Shown piece by piece: positions 7,019 through 17,438 of a stretch of DNA of 36,483 bases (positions within the stretch are counted from its first letter, which is position 1; each line of letters opens with the position of its first letter). The position numbers and the translations under genes are program-made. Source of the stretch: Candidatus Minthousia equi (lineage in GTDB: Bacteria > Bacteroidota > Bacteroidia > Bacteroidales > Bacteroidaceae); the NCBI GenBank assembly GCA_018065125.1, contig JAGHTY010000118.1, positions 1 to 36,483 on the forward strand, read 5' to 3'. Below the pieces are notes generated by a model. It searched no databases. It had not been told where the DNA came from and worked only from the letters and a program-made list of their open reading frames with translations.

Positions 7019-9613
7019 CTAATCGTTTAATTTCACAGTTACAGATTTCAAATCCTGCGAACGTGAACTCTGACCATAGAACACGGTATAATCTCCTGCC
7101 TGAACTCGCATGGTATTTGAAGCAGCATCCCAGCATTCAAAAGCACTTGCTGGCAGCACTACCTTCACATTGGCTGTAGCTCCAGGTGTAAGTTCTACTC
7201 TTTGGAACGCCTTCAATGAACGTACAGGACCTTCTTTATCTGCATTATTCTTGACATAAACCTGAACAATTTCGGTTCCTTTGCGCTTTCCGGTATTTGA
7301 TACAGGAATGGTAAGCGTTACTTCATCACCCACTTTCACGGCATTGCTGCTTACCTTTGCCTCACCTACATTGAAATTAGTATAGCTCAATCCATAGCCA
7401 AATGCAAACAAAGGTTCCTCGGTCATGTAACGATAAGTTCTTCCTACCATAGAATAATCCTCAAAGTCGGGTAACTGGCTCATGCTCTTGTAGAATGTAA
7501 TAGGCAACTTTCCTGAAGGATTGTAGTCGCCATACAGAACATCAGCAACTGCAGTACCGCCTTCCTGACCACTATACCACGCCTGCAACATTGCCTGAGA
7601 AGCCTCAACTTCTGGCACCAAGGCAACAGCAGAACCAGAACAGTTTACAAAGATAATCTTCTTACCTGCCTTGCGCAAAGCATCAATACACTTGCGCTGA
7701 GAAACTGGCAACTCGATATCTGTGCGGTCGCCATCACGGAAACCTGGCAAAGAAACTGGCATCTCCTCACCCTCAAGGTTAGGAGTCAAACCACCAACGA
7801 AAACAACGGTTTCAATACCCTTCAGCTGATTTGCCAACTTAGAGAAATCTGTCTCATGTTCACGACCTAACTGGAAATCAAAACTTGCCTCCTGATCCAA
7901 ATGCTCCTGCTTGAAATCAATGCGGATGTTATATTCCTTTCCTTTCTCAACAGGGAAAGCAATACGACTTGACAATGTCTGCCACCAATGGTCATTGGTC
8001 ATGTAAACCTTTCCGTTAATTGTTACAACTGCTTCACCCCAAACGGTAGATTTCATGCAATACTCGCCACTTTCTGTTGGAACAAGTGTTGTTTCATATC
8101 TGCCAGAGAATTCCTTAAGGTTAACGCCTTGTGCAAATTGATGCTGACCTGTTGTGGCCAACTGAATATGATCTGTGTACCACTCTGAGATAACAGGTGT
8201 ACCTTCCTGGTTAGGATTATTATAATAGGTAGCCTTGATACCCTTCTTGCCATCTATGCTGCATTCTGGCAAACGATTGTCGAGCATCATCTCGTCGGTA
8301 ATGTCACAACCTGGAAGATATACCACGTTTTTCTTGCCATTCTTTGCAATAATACCTTGTAAGATTGTTACGGTATGCAGAGGCTTACCATTGTAGTTAC
8401 CCCACATCATGCGTTCATTGTCGGCATTAGGACCAATAACGGCAATCTTCTTGCCTTTCTTCAGTGGAAGGATGTTATTCTCGTTCTTCAGCAAGGTCAT
8501 TGACTCACGTGCCATCTGCAAAGACAGGTTTGCATGTTCCTTTGAACTGATAACAGATGCAGGAATTTTTGTCCAAGGCACCAAATTGTCATCATCCATT
8601 TCACCCAAGGCAATGCGCTCAATGATGATACGGCGAACATGCTTGTTTACCTCTTCTTCACTAATGAAACCACGACGAACTGCTTCTGGCACCTCATTGT
8701 AGGCATAGCCAAATCCACATTCTACATCTGTTCCTGCCAAAGTACCCTTTGCTGCTGCATGAACAGCATCAGAAGAACTCTTGTGGTTCTGGTAAAAATC
8801 GGTTACAGCACCACAATCTGATACAACCAGATGCTTGAAACCCCATTCGTCACGCAGAATCTGCTGCAACAAGCGACTGCTACCACAACAAGGATCATCA
8901 TCCAAACGCTGATATGCACACATTACCTGACGAACTTCTCCATCCTGAACCAAGGTCTTGAAAGCTGGCATATAGGTTTCCCACAAATCGCGTGGTGCAA
9001 CATCGGTAAGATTTGCTGTGTGGCGACTCCATTCTGGACCTGAGTGTACGGCATAATGCTTTGCACATGCAGATAATTTCAGATATTTAGGGTGATTTCC
9101 CTGCAAGCCACGCACAACAGATAAACCCATACGAGATGTGAGATATGGATCCTCACCATAGGTTTCCTGACCACGGCCCCATCTTGGATCACGGAAGATG
9201 TTCACATTTGGTGTCCAAACCGACAGAGAGTGAAAACGCACATTGTCTTCACCACGTTCACCTCTTATATTATATAGTGCACGCATCTCGTCAGACACCT
9301 TGTCAAAGATGTTCTGCAAAAGCACATCATTGAACGAAGCTGCCATACCTACTGGTTCTGGGAAAACGGTAACGCCTTCATAATTTGCTGCACCATGAAG
9401 AGCCTCCGACCACCAGTTAAAAGGCTTTATACCCAATCTTGGAATTGCTTCGGAAATATCACACATCAAGATAGCCTTTTCCTCCAAGGTTAATCTTGAA
9501 ATCAAGTCTTCTGCACGTTCTTCTGCAGAAAGATTTGGGTTCTGATAAGGCAGAACCTGCGCCATGCTCATCTGTGACAAGCACAAGCCAATCATCAATA
9601 AAAAGTTTCTCAT
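7019..9613 (-). CDS. Secreted GH3 beta-xylosidase-like enzyme with PA14 insert
   Basis: 864 aa. A signal peptide ends near 'MSMAQ'. The GH3 N-terminal barrel includes 'WWSEALHGAAN', 'DPRWGRGQETYGEDPYL', 'KHYAVHSGPEWSRH' and the nucleophile motif 'VVSDCGAVTDF' with Asp near 265. The second GH3 domain is split by a PA14 domain (about 459-581, starting 'IKATYYNNPNQEG'). A fibronectin-III-like domain closes the protein (about 750-860). This architecture is common in Bacteroidetes beta-xylosidases. With GH43 and GH8 next door, release of xylose from xylo-oligosaccharides is the likely role, though beta-glucosidase activity cannot be excluded. The start follows sufS by 22 nt with no promoter box in the gap. 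A 358-bp intergenic region separates it from the next GH gene. Confidence 0.9.
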   Translation of the reverse strand: MRNFLLMIGLCLSQMSMAQVLPYQNPNLSAEERAEDLISRLTLEEKAILMCDISEAIPRLGIKPFNWWSEALHGAANYEGVTVFPEPVGMAASFNDVLLQNIFDKVSDEMRALYNIRGERGEDNVRFHSLSVWTPNVNIFRDPRWGRGQETYGEDPYLTSRMGLSVVRGLQGNHPKYLKLSACAKHYAVHSGPEWSRHTANLTDVAPRDLWETYMPAFKTLVQDGEVRQVMCAYQRLDDDPCCGSSRLLQQILRDEWGFKHLVVSDCGAVTDFYQNHKSSSDAVHAAAKGTLAGTDVECGFGYAYNEVPEAVRRGFISEEEVNKHVRRIIIERIALGEMDDDNLVPWTKIPASVISSKEHANLSLQMARESMTLLKNENNILPLKKGKKIAVIGPNADNERMMWGNYNGKPLHTVTILQGIIAKNGKKNVVYLPGCDITDEMMLDNRLPECSIDGKKGIKATYYNNPNQEGTPVISEWYTDHIQLATTGQHQFAQGVNLKEFSGRYETTLVPTESGEYCMKSTVWGEAVVTINGKVYMTNDHWWQTLSSRIAFPVEKGKEYNIRIDFKQEHLDQEASFDFQLGREHETDFSKLANQLKGIETVVFVGGLTPNLEGEEMPVSLPGFRDGDRTDIELPVSQRKCIDALRKAGKKIIFVNCSGSAVALVPEVEASQAMLQAWYSGQEGGTAVADVLYGDYNPSGKLPITFYKSMSQLPDFEDYSMVGRTYRYMTEEPLFAFGYGLSYTNFNVGEAKVSSNAVKVGDEVTLTIPVSNTGKRKGTEIVQVYVKNNADKEGPVRSLKAFQRVELTPGATANVKVVLPASAFECWDAASNTMRVQAGDYTVFYGQSSRSQDLKSVTVKLND

Positions 9614-9635
9614 GTATAATTAGGTTTTGGTTCTA

Positions 9636-10850
9636 TCAAAACATTTTCCTCACCCTATCTACGCCAGCAATGAACGTATCAACTTCCTCTTTCGTGTTGT
9701 ACAAGCCAAAAGAAGCACGTACTGTTCCTTCAATACCCAAACGCTGCATCAAAGGTTCTGCACAATGGTGACCCGTGCGCACAGCTATGCCTAATCTGTC
9801 AAGCAAGGTACCGATATCCAAATGATGAATATTCCCCACATTGAATGAGATTACAGCATCCTTCTCCTTGGCAGTACCATAGATGTGTATTTCTGGCATA
9901 AGCTGTAACTGCTGCATGGCATAACTTGTGAGTTCCTGCTCATGTAAGTAGATATTGTCCATACCCAAAGCAGAGACATAATCCAGGGCTTTTGCCAATC
10001 CTGTTGTTGCAATATAATCAGGAGTACCAGCCTCGAACTTAAATGGAAGCTCATTGAAAGTGGTCTTTTCAAAGCTTACACGCTGAATCATCTCGCCACC
10101 ACCCTGATAAGGAGGCAGCTTTTCCAAAAGATTCTCTTTGCCATATAACACACCTACACCCGTAGGGCCATACACCTTGTGACCGCTGAAAGCAAAGAAA
10201 TCGGCATCCAGATCCTGCACGTCTACAGGCATGTGAGGTGTGCTCTGAGCACCATCAACTGCCACAGGAACACCCTGCTCATGCGCATAGGCAATCATCT
10301 GCTTTACAGGATTGATGGTTCCTAGCACATTGCTAACATGTGCAACACTCACCAAACGGGTACGTTCATTGAACAGTTTCTTGTATTCATCCATCAGCAG
10401 TTCACCCGCATCATTCATTGGGATAACCCTGATGACAATGCCTTTCCTTGCCTGAAGCAACTGCCATGGTACTATGTTGCTGTGATGCTCCATGGTACTC
10501 ACAATCACTTCATCGCCTTCTTTCATGAAGGCTTCGCCAAAGCTGTAAGCCAGCAGATTCATGCTTTCGGTGGTACCACGCGTAAAGACAATCTCGTTTG
10601 TTGAACGGGCATTGACAAACTTTCGTACGGTTTCGCGACTGCCTTCATGCAACTCTGTTGCCTGCTGAGACAGGAAATGTACGCCTCTGTGCACATTGGC
10701 ATTGACAGAGTAATACTCGTTTGTCATAGCATCCACCACCACACGAGGTTTCTGTGTAGTAGCTCCATTGTCTAAATACACCAACGTACGCTTGTACACT
10801 TCCCTGCTTAGTATGGGAAAGTCTTCACGAATCTTTGCTATATCGTACAT
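9636..10850 (-). CDS. sufS: Cysteine desulfurase SufS
   Basis: 404 aa, the usual length. A PLP-dependent class-V aminotransferase fold is shown by 'TMEHHSNIVPWQ', 'VDGAQSTPH', the PLP-lysine motif 'FSGHKVYGPTGVGVLYG' (Lys near 223) and the catalytic cysteine motif 'RTGHHCAEPL' (Cys near 364). It takes sulfur from cysteine as a persulfide for Fe-S assembly on the SufBCD scaffold. It is the last suf gene, 6 nt after sufD. No sufE or sufU lies in the window, so the sulfur-transfer partner must be elsewhere or absent. Confidence 0.95.
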   Translation of the reverse strand: MYDIAKIREDFPILSREVYKRTLVYLDNGATTQKPRVVVDAMTNEYYSVNANVHRGVHFLSQQATELHEGSRETVRKFVNARSTNEIVFTRGTTESMNLLAYSFGEAFMKEGDEVIVSTMEHHSNIVPWQLLQARKGIVIRVIPMNDAGELLMDEYKKLFNERTRLVSVAHVSNVLGTINPVKQMIAYAHEQGVPVAVDGAQSTPHMPVDVQDLDADFFAFSGHKVYGPTGVGVLYGKENLLEKLPPYQGGGEMIQRVSFEKTTFNELPFKFEAGTPDYIATTGLAKALDYVSALGMDNIYLHEQELTSYAMQQLQLMPEIHIYGTAKEKDAVISFNVGNIHHLDIGTLLDRLGIAVRTGHHCAEPLMQRLGIEGTVRASFGLYNTKEEVDTFIAGVDRVRKMF

Positions 10851-10856
10851 AAATGA

Positions 10857-11783
10857 CTATTTACATAGTTTACAAGCACCACATGATGGCAATTCACCAC
10901 AAATGCGCTTTTCTACCAAATGACGCAGACGCTCACGGAAAGCCTCTAATGGAATCTGGTCAAGCACCTCGCCTACGAAAGCAAACTTCAGCAACATACG
11001 TGCCTCATCGTATGGGATACCACGCTGCTGCATATAAAACAATGCCTTTTCATCCAACTGACCTACAGTTGCACCATGATTACACTTTACGTCATCTGCA
11101 TAAATCTCCAGTGCTGGCTGAGTGAACATTCTTGCTGTCTTTGTAGAAACCAGATTGGCATTTGTTTCCTGGCTAACAGACTTCTGTGCACCTTTCTGTA
11201 CAAGGATTCTGCCTTCAAAAACACCAACAGCATCCTGATCCAACACATATTTATATAGTTCATTGCTCTGGCAGTTAGGAACAGCATGGTCTATCAATGT
11301 ATGGTTTTCTACATGCTGATGTCCATCTGCAATCACGCCACCCAACAGATTGGTTTCAGCACCTTCACCATTGAGGTGTACGGTAGTGGTATTTTCTGTA
11401 TGACCAGAAAGCAAGGTGAGCGAAAGCAATGTTACATTGCTATATGCTTTCTGATTAACTGTGATCTGTGATTTTCTTTCGTGTTCAAAATGGGTTTCTT
11501 CCACCTCATACAGCTGCAATTTACTGTTTTCACCAGCAGTTACCAATATTTCCTGCTTGGTTTTGGTGGGTTCATCTGCTTCCTTGATCTTGTCATCCAG
11601 GATAATGCATGCAGATGCGCTCTCTCCCATTTCAATGCAGATATGACGGTCCTCTTCAAGGGGTTCTCCCGGCTGACGCTCTATCGTTACACGAATAGGT
11701 TGCTCTACCTGCACATTCTTAGGAATGCTTATCAGCAGCGCACCTTCAGCGTTTTGGGATATGTATTTTTGTCCTCCCGTCAT
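10857..11783 (-). CDS. sufD: Fe-S assembly scaffold protein SufD, short form
   Basis: 308 aa. The SufBD beta-helix core is present, from 'ALLISIPKNVQVEQPI' to the C-terminal helical part with 'HGATVGQLDEKALFYMQQRGIP', and it ends in a cysteine-rich tail 'CGELPSCGACKLCK'. Typical SufD proteins are around 420-450 aa, so the N-terminal helical domain of roughly 110-140 residues is missing. The start is fixed by an ATGA overlap with the sufC stop, so the short length is not a misplaced start. SufD pairs with SufB and SufC to form the assembly scaffold. Confidence 0.9.
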   Translation of the reverse strand: MTGGQKYISQNAEGALLISIPKNVQVEQPIRVTIERQPGEPLEEDRHICIEMGESASACIILDDKIKEADEPTKTKQEILVTAGENSKLQLYEVEETHFEHERKSQITVNQKAYSNVTLLSLTLLSGHTENTTTVHLNGEGAETNLLGGVIADGHQHVENHTLIDHAVPNCQSNELYKYVLDQDAVGVFEGRILVQKGAQKSVSQETNANLVSTKTARMFTQPALEIYADDVKCNHGATVGQLDEKALFYMQQRGIPYDEARMLLKFAFVGEVLDQIPLEAFRERLRHLVEKRICGELPSCGACKLCK

Positions 11784-12532
11784 AGTCCTATTTCTTCTTT
11801 AATCCAGTCAAATCCGCGTGTCTCAATCTCTTGAGCCAACTCTGGGCCTGCTGTCTTAACGATTTTACCGTTTAACAGAACATGTACAATGTCTGGCTTC
11901 AGATAATCCAGCAGACGCTGGTAATGGGTAATGACCATGGCACTTGTCTGTGGGGTTCTCAACTTATTGAAACCTTCTGCCACAATACGAAGCGCATCTA
12001 CGTCAAGACCTGAATCTGTTTCATCCAAAATGGCAAAGGTAGGTTCCAGCATAGCCATCTGGAAGATTTCGTTACGTTTCTTTTCACCACCACTGAAACC
12101 CTCGTTCACTGAGCGGTTTGCCAATTTGTTGTCTAGCTCAACAATCTTACGCTTTTCACGCATCAGCTTCAGGAAATCGCTTGCACTTAATGGTTCCTCA
12201 CCATGGTACTTGCGCTTGGCATTTACTGCTGCACGCATAAAGTTCACCATAGATACGCCAGGGATTTCTACCGGATGCTGAAACGACATAAAGACACCTT
12301 CGTGCGCACGTTCTTCTGGCTTCATCGCCAACAAATCCTTTCCGTTTAGCAACACAGTTCCTTCTGTAATCTCATAGGCAGGATTTCCTACCAGCACATT
12401 ACTCAAAGTACTTTTACCTGCGCCATTCTGACCCATCAGTGCATGCACCTCACCATCCTTAATGGTAAGGTTTATACCCTTCAATATCTCCTTGCCGTTT
12501 ACACTGGCATGTAAATTTCTTATCTCTAACAT
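11780..12532 (-). CDS. sufC: Fe-S assembly ATPase SufC
   Basis: 250 aa. ABC-type ATPase with Walker A 'GQNGAGKSTLSNVL', signature 'SGGEKKRNEIFQMA' and Walker B/D-loop 'AILDETDSGLDVDAL', all typical of SufC. It drives conformational change in the SufBCD complex in the cytoplasm. It starts 6 nt after sufB and its TGA overlaps the sufD ATG by 4 nt, so translation is probably coupled. Confidence 0.97.
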   Translation of the reverse strand: MLEIRNLHASVNGKEILKGINLTIKDGEVHALMGQNGAGKSTLSNVLVGNPAYEITEGTVLLNGKDLLAMKPEERAHEGVFMSFQHPVEIPGVSMVNFMRAAVNAKRKYHGEEPLSASDFLKLMREKRKIVELDNKLANRSVNEGFSGGEKKRNEIFQMAMLEPTFAILDETDSGLDVDALRIVAEGFNKLRTPQTSAMVITHYQRLLDYLKPDIVHVLLNGKIVKTAGPELAQEIETRGFDWIKEEIGL

Positions 12533-12538
12533 CCTTAT

Positions 12539-13981
12539 TTATCCTACGCTTCCTTCCAATGAAACACTCAGCAATTTCTGTGCCTCAACGGCAAATTCCA
12601 TAGGAAGTTTATTAATTACATCTTTAGCATATCCGTTCACAATCAACCCCACGGCTTCTTCTACGGGAATACCACGCTGATTGCAATAGAACAACTGTTC
12701 TTCACTAATCTTGCTGGTGGTTGCCTCGTGCTCAATAATTGCCGAATCGTTCTTGATGTCCATATAAGGGAATGTATGAGCACCACACTCACTACCCAGA
12801 AGCAGTGAATCGCACGAACTATAGTTTCTTGCGCCATCTGCACGGGCATCTACCTTTACCAAACCACGGTAGCTGTTCTGACTCTTGCCGGCACTGATAC
12901 CTTTACTAATAATAGTACTCTTGGTATTCTTACCTATATGAATCATCTTTGTACCGGTATCTGCCTGCTGATAGTTATTGGTAACTGCCACACTGTAGAA
13001 TTCTGCCTGCGAGTTATCGCCACTCAGAATACAGCTTGGGTATTTCCATGTAATGGCAGAACCTGTTTCAACCTGCGTCCACGACAATTTGCTATCTGCA
13101 CCACGAAGATGTCCACGCTTGGTTACAAAGTTATAAACACCACCCTTACCCTCGGCATCTCCTGGATACCAGTTTTGAACGGTAGAATATTTCACTTCGG
13201 CACGTTCGTGCACTACAATCTCTACAATTGCCGCATGCAACTGGTTTTCATCACGCATTGGTGCTGTACAACCCTCAAGATAAGAAACATACGAGTCGTC
13301 ATCTGCTACAATGAGTGTACGTTCAAACTGACCTGTGTTGGCAGCATTGATACGGAAATAGGTAGATAACTCCATAGGGCAACGAACACCCTTAGGAATA
13401 TACACAAACGATCCATCACTAAACACGGCAGAGTTCAAGGCAGCATAAAAATTGTCACGATAGGGAACAACACTGCCTAAATACTGCTTTACCAAATCAG
13501 GGTGCTCGCGCACTGCCTCACTGATAGAGCAGAAAATGATACCCTTTTCACGAAGGGTTTCCTTGAAAGTTGTCTTTACCGAAACAGAATCCATTACGGC
13601 ATCTACTGCCGTACCGCTCAATGCCAGACGCTCCTCGAGGGGAATACCCAACTTGTCGAATGTCTTCATCAACTCTGGGTCAATTTCCTTGTTACCTTCT
13701 GGTTTCTTGGCAGTAGGGTCGGCATAATATGAAATCGCCTGAAAATCAATCTCAGGGATATCCAGATGTGCCCATGTAGGAACCTTCTGTGTAAGCCAGT
13801 ATCTGTATGCTTTCAAGCGAAAGTCGAGCAACCACTCTGGTTCGCCCTTCTTTGCTGAAATCAAACGGATAACGTCTTCGTTCAGACCTTTTTCTATGAT
13901 TTCTGTATGCACATCGGTAGTAAAGCCAAATTCATATTTCTTTTCGGCTACCTCGCGCACCAGTTTGTTGTTATCTGACAT
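12539..13981 (-). CDS. sufB: Fe-S assembly scaffold protein SufB
   Basis: 480 aa, normal length. Characteristic motifs include '[19 protein letters not shown]', '[18 protein letters not shown]', '[20 protein letters not shown]', '[18 protein letters not shown]' and '[19 protein letters not shown]'. SufB is the main site of nascent Fe-S cluster assembly with SufC and SufD. It is the first suf gene and starts 21 nt after cvpA, so it is probably part of the rimP-nusA-infB-cvpA transcript. Confidence 0.97.
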   Translation of the reverse strand: MSDNNKLVREVAEKKYEFGFTTDVHTEIIEKGLNEDVIRLISAKKGEPEWLLDFRLKAYRYWLTQKVPTWAHLDIPEIDFQAISYYADPTAKKPEGNKEIDPELMKTFDKLGIPLEERLALSGTAVDAVMDSVSVKTTFKETLREKGIIFCSISEAVREHPDLVKQYLGSVVPYRDNFYAALNSAVFSDGSFVYIPKGVRCPMELSTYFRINAANTGQFERTLIVADDDSYVSYLEGCTAPMRDENQLHAAIVEIVVHERAEVKYSTVQNWYPGDAEGKGGVYNFVTKRGHLRGADSKLSWTQVETGSAITWKYPSCILSGDNSQAEFYSVAVTNNYQQADTGTKMIHIGKNTKSTIISKGISAGKSQNSYRGLVKVDARADGARNYSSCDSLLLGSECGAHTFPYMDIKNDSAIIEHEATTSKISEEQLFYCNQRGIPVEEAVGLIVNGYAKDVINKLPMEFAVEAQKLLSVSLEGSVG

Positions 13982-14002
13982 TTTCTCTAATTACCTTAAC
14001 CT

Positions 14003-14551
14003 TTATTCTTCGGTATCCTTACCTTCGGTTGTTTCTACCTTTGGCTTGAATATTTCGCCTGCAGCCTCAACCTTCGACAAGAAATCTGAAGGCAGAACCT
14101 TCGATGCGAACTTCTGCACTGGATAATACAACTTTGATGTTTCCTTTGTCTGCTTGTCGATCATAGGGTTTTCATTCTTCTGATCGATAAATTCAAGGAA
14201 TGTAAGTGCCAAACTAATGAAAAACAGCATTTTCAAAGCACCGGTAACACCACCCAGTACATTATTCAGCCATCCTAAGCTGATAGTTTTAAAGATACCT
14301 GTTATAAACTTGGCGCAAAGAGTGAGCAACAATGGCATCACAATCCACAGCACCAAGAAGCAAAGCATTTGTGTAGTAGATGTTGCCCCTTTGGGAATCA
14401 GTGAATCCCCAAAGTGAGCATATATGAAGCAGGCGATGAAGAAACCTATCACCGCACCAGCCAAACCAGCCAGTTGCAGGAAGAATCCCTTCATCCAACC
14501 TAATACAAGTCCTATAACCAGGGCTACTACAATTACAATATCCAACAACAT
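14003..14551 (-). CDS. CvpA family inner-membrane protein
   Basis: 182 aa. Four hydrophobic helices fit the CvpA family: 'LLDIVIVVALVIGLVLGWMKGF', 'LAGLAGAVIGFFIACFIY', 'MLCFLVLWIVMPLLLTLC' and 'VTGALKMLFFISLALTFLEF'. A polar, charged C-terminal tail follows. CvpA proteins are linked to colicin V export and to envelope stress in other bacteria; the exact role here is unknown. The gene starts 1 nt after infB and precedes sufB by 21 nt. Confidence 0.85.
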   Translation of the reverse strand: MLLDIVIVVALVIGLVLGWMKGFFLQLAGLAGAVIGFFIACFIYAHFGDSLIPKGATSTTQMLCFLVLWIVMPLLLTLCAKFITGIFKTISLGWLNNVLGGVTGALKMLFFISLALTFLEFIDQKNENPMIDKQTKETSKLYYPVQKFASKVLPSDFLSKVEAAGEIFKPKVETTEGKDTEE

Positions 14552-14552
14552 T

Positions 14553-17405
14553 TTAATCCAATGTTTGTGCTACCTCTATCTCCTGGAATGATTCGATGAT
14601 ATCGCCTTCCTTGATATCGTTGCAGCTGGTAAGGCTGATACCGCACTCAAAGTTGGTACCTACTTCCTTCACATCGTCCTTGAAACGCTTCAAGGCATTG
14701 ATGCTACCAGTGAAGATTACGATACCATCACGAATCAGGCGAGCCTTGTCTGAACGCTTCACCTTACCCTCGCGTACCATAGCACCGGCAACCATACCCA
14801 CCTTGCTGATATGGAATACCTGCTGTACCTCGATGGTAGCAGTAACCTCTTCCTTCACTACCTTCTCCAGCATACCTTCCATTGCGGTCTTCACCTCTTC
14901 GATAGCATCGTAGATAACTGAATATACGCGGATGTCAACACCTGCTGCCTCGGCTGCCTTGCGGGCACCTGCAGAAGGACGAACCTGGAAACCAACGATG
15001 ATGGCATCTGATACCTCTGCCAATGAAACATCGCTCTCTGAAATCTGACCTACTGCCTTGAAGATGACATTCACCTGAATCTTCTCGGTTGAAAGCTTGA
15101 TGAACGAATCGCTCAATGCCTCAACAGAACCATCCACGTCACCCTTCACGATGATGTTCAATTCCTTCACACCACCCAGAGCAATACGACGACCGATTTC
15201 ATCCAGTGTCATATGTGTCTGTGTACGCAATCCCTGCTCACGCTGCAGCTGCTCGCGCTTGCTGGTAATTTCACGTGCCTCCTGATCAGAATCCATCACA
15301 TGGAAGGTATCACCTGCCTGAGGTGCACCGTTCAAACCAAGGATGATTACTGGCTCGGCAGGACCTGCCTCTGTTACACGCTGGTTACGTTCGTTAAACA
15401 TAGCCTTTACACGTCCATAGTATGTACCTGCCAAGACAATGTCGCCTACATGCAAGGTACCGTTGCTAACCAAGATGGTAGCTACGAAGCCACGACCCTT
15501 GTCCAGTGAAGATTCAATGATTGAACCAGTAGCCTTACGGTTAGGATTTGCCTTCAAGTCGAGCATTTCTGCTTCAAGCAATACCTTTTCCAGCAATTCC
15601 TCAACACCAATACCCTGCTTGGCACTGATTTCCTGGCTCTGGTACTTACCACCCCAATCCTCTACCAACAGGTTCATGTTAGCCAAGTCTTCCTTAATCT
15701 TCTCAGGGTTAGCACCTGGCTTATCAATCTTGTTAATAGCAAACACCATTGGTACGTTGGCTGCCTGTGCGTGTGCAATTGCCTCACGGGTAGTAGGCAT
15801 CACGCTATCATCAGCAGCAACAATGATGATGGCAATATCGGTAACCTGAGCACCACGGGCACGCATGGCGGTAAATGCCTCGTGACCTGGAGTGTCCAGG
15901 AATGTAATGTTTCGTCCGTCTTCCAACTCTACGTTGTATGCACCAATGTGCTGGGTAATACCACCTGCCTCACCGGCAATAACGTTGGCATTACGGATGT
16001 AGTCAAGCAATGAAGTCTTACCGTGGTCAACGTGACCCATCACTGTTACGATTGGTGCGCGTGGCTGCAAATCTTCCTCAGAATCCTCTTCCTCGGCAAC
16101 AGCCTCAGATACGCTGGCACTTACATATTCTGTTGTAAATCCAAATTCCTCAGCTACAAGGTTGATGGTTTCTGCATCAAGACGCTGGTTGATAGATACC
16201 ATCATACCAATGCTCATACAGGTACCGATAACCTGATTTACGCTTACGTTCATCATGGTTGCCAACTCGTTTGCTGTTACAAACTCTGTCAGCTTCAGTA
16301 CCTTGCTTTCTGCTGCTTCTTCCATCAACTCCTCCTGCTGACGGTTGAATGCGTTTTCACGCTTTTCCTTACGATACTTGGCACCTGTCTTGTTGGCCTT
16401 CTGCTTGCCGGTAAGGCGAGCCAAGGTTTCGCGAACCTGCTTTGCTACATCTTCATCAGAAACCTCCTTTACAGCGATGTTGTTGTTGAAGTTGCCCTTC
16501 TGCTTGTCACGACGGTTATGCTTGCCACCCTGCTGCTGGCTCTGCATATCATTGTTCTGCTTCTTGCCAAAGTCCTTACCCTTGTTCTGGCCATTCTTGT
16601 TATTCTGATTGTCGATGCGCTTGCTTTCTGCTGCCACATCCACCTGAGTCTTGTTAATGCGCTGGCGCTTGCGGTTAGGGTCGTTGTTCTGCTTTCCCTG
16701 ACCACCATTATTATTGCCACCCTGACGGTTTTCTGGGCGAGCATTGTTATTGCCACCCATAGGCTTGCGCATCTTTTCATCACGCTCCTTGCGCTTTTCC
16801 TCACGACTCTTCTTCTTAGGACGGGTTGACTGATTCAAAGCATCCAGGTCAATTGAACCCAGCACACGAATCTTGTTGTCGTATTCTGCCACAACCTTTG
16901 TAACACCACCTTCCTCTACGGTCTTGATGTTGTTCTTTGCCTTTGGCTGCTGAATAGCAGGTTCTTCCTTCACCTCAGGAGCTTCTACTACCTTTTCTAC
17001 CTTTACAGGTTCTGGCTCTGGTGCAGTTTCTGGCTTCTTCTCTGCCTTTGGTTTGTTCAAGTCGATCTTGCCCAAGATCTTTGGCTGCTTATCCTCAATT
17101 TCTATTTTCACCTCTTCCTTTGCAGAAGCTTCGCGTTCGGCAGCTTCACGCTCGGCACGTGCCTGCGCCTTTTCTGCCTTTTTATCTTTCTGCTGCATGA
17201 TGCGGGCAGTCATCATCTGATCCTTGCGCGCTGCCAAGTCCTCGTCCTTGCTGAATTCCTTGCGCAATGCCTCGAACTGTGCATCATCAATCTTCGCATT
17301 AGGGTCCTCCTCAAAGTTGCCAAGGCCCTTCTTGTTCAGAAACTCTACGATGGTAGAGAGTCCGATATTAAATTGTTTTACTACCTGATTTAATCGTCTA
17401 GCCAT
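14553..17405 (-). CDS. infB: Translation initiation factor IF-2
   Basis: 950 aa. The N-terminus holds an IF2_N-type segment ('[19 protein letters not shown]'), then a long low-complexity linker (about 60-330) rich in Lys, Glu, Asn and Gln. The GTPase domain begins near 455 with G1 '[12 protein letters not shown]', then '[10 protein letters not shown]', 'DTPGHEAF' and 'NKID'. Domains II to IV follow, with the initiator-tRNA-binding C-terminus. IF-2 places initiator tRNA on the ribosome. It lies 33 nt after nusA and 1 nt before cvpA. Several sizeable plus-strand ORFs opposite it are shadows of the low-complexity linker. Confidence 0.98.
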   Translation of the reverse strand: MARRLNQVVKQFNIGLSTIVEFLNKKGLGNFEEDPNAKIDDAQFEALRKEFSKDEDLAARKDQMMTARIMQQKDKKAEKAQARAEREAAEREASAKEEVKIEIEDKQPKILGKIDLNKPKAEKKPETAPEPEPVKVEKVVEAPEVKEEPAIQQPKAKNNIKTVEEGGVTKVVAEYDNKIRVLGSIDLDALNQSTRPKKKSREEKRKERDEKMRKPMGGNNNARPENRQGGNNNGGQGKQNNDPNRKRQRINKTQVDVAAESKRIDNQNNKNGQNKGKDFGKKQNNDMQSQQQGGKHNRRDKQKGNFNNNIAVKEVSDEDVAKQVRETLARLTGKQKANKTGAKYRKEKRENAFNRQQEELMEEAAESKVLKLTEFVTANELATMMNVSVNQVIGTCMSIGMMVSINQRLDAETINLVAEEFGFTTEYVSASVSEAVAEEEDSEEDLQPRAPIVTVMGHVDHGKTSLLDYIRNANVIAGEAGGITQHIGAYNVELEDGRNITFLDTPGHEAFTAMRARGAQVTDIAIIIVAADDSVMPTTREAIAHAQAANVPMVFAINKIDKPGANPEKIKEDLANMNLLVEDWGGKYQSQEISAKQGIGVEELLEKVLLEAEMLDLKANPNRKATGSIIESSLDKGRGFVATILVSNGTLHVGDIVLAGTYYGRVKAMFNERNQRVTEAGPAEPVIILGLNGAPQAGDTFHVMDSDQEAREITSKREQLQREQGLRTQTHMTLDEIGRRIALGGVKELNIIVKGDVDGSVEALSDSFIKLSTEKIQVNVIFKAVGQISESDVSLAEVSDAIIVGFQVRPSAGARKAAEAAGVDIRVYSVIYDAIEEVKTAMEGMLEKVVKEEVTATIEVQQVFHISKVGMVAGAMVREGKVKRSDKARLIRDGIVIFTGSINALKRFKDDVKEVGTNFECGISLTSCNDIKEGDIIESFQEIEVAQTLD

Positions 17406-17438
17406 ATACTTTTCTTAACCGCTTTCTAAATTGTGTTG

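Noticed and set aside
16023-16829. 268-aa plus-strand ORF opposite infB
   Set aside because: Shadow of the low-complexity IF-2 linker; its Leu/Val-rich translation mirrors Lys/Asn/Gln codons on the other strand.
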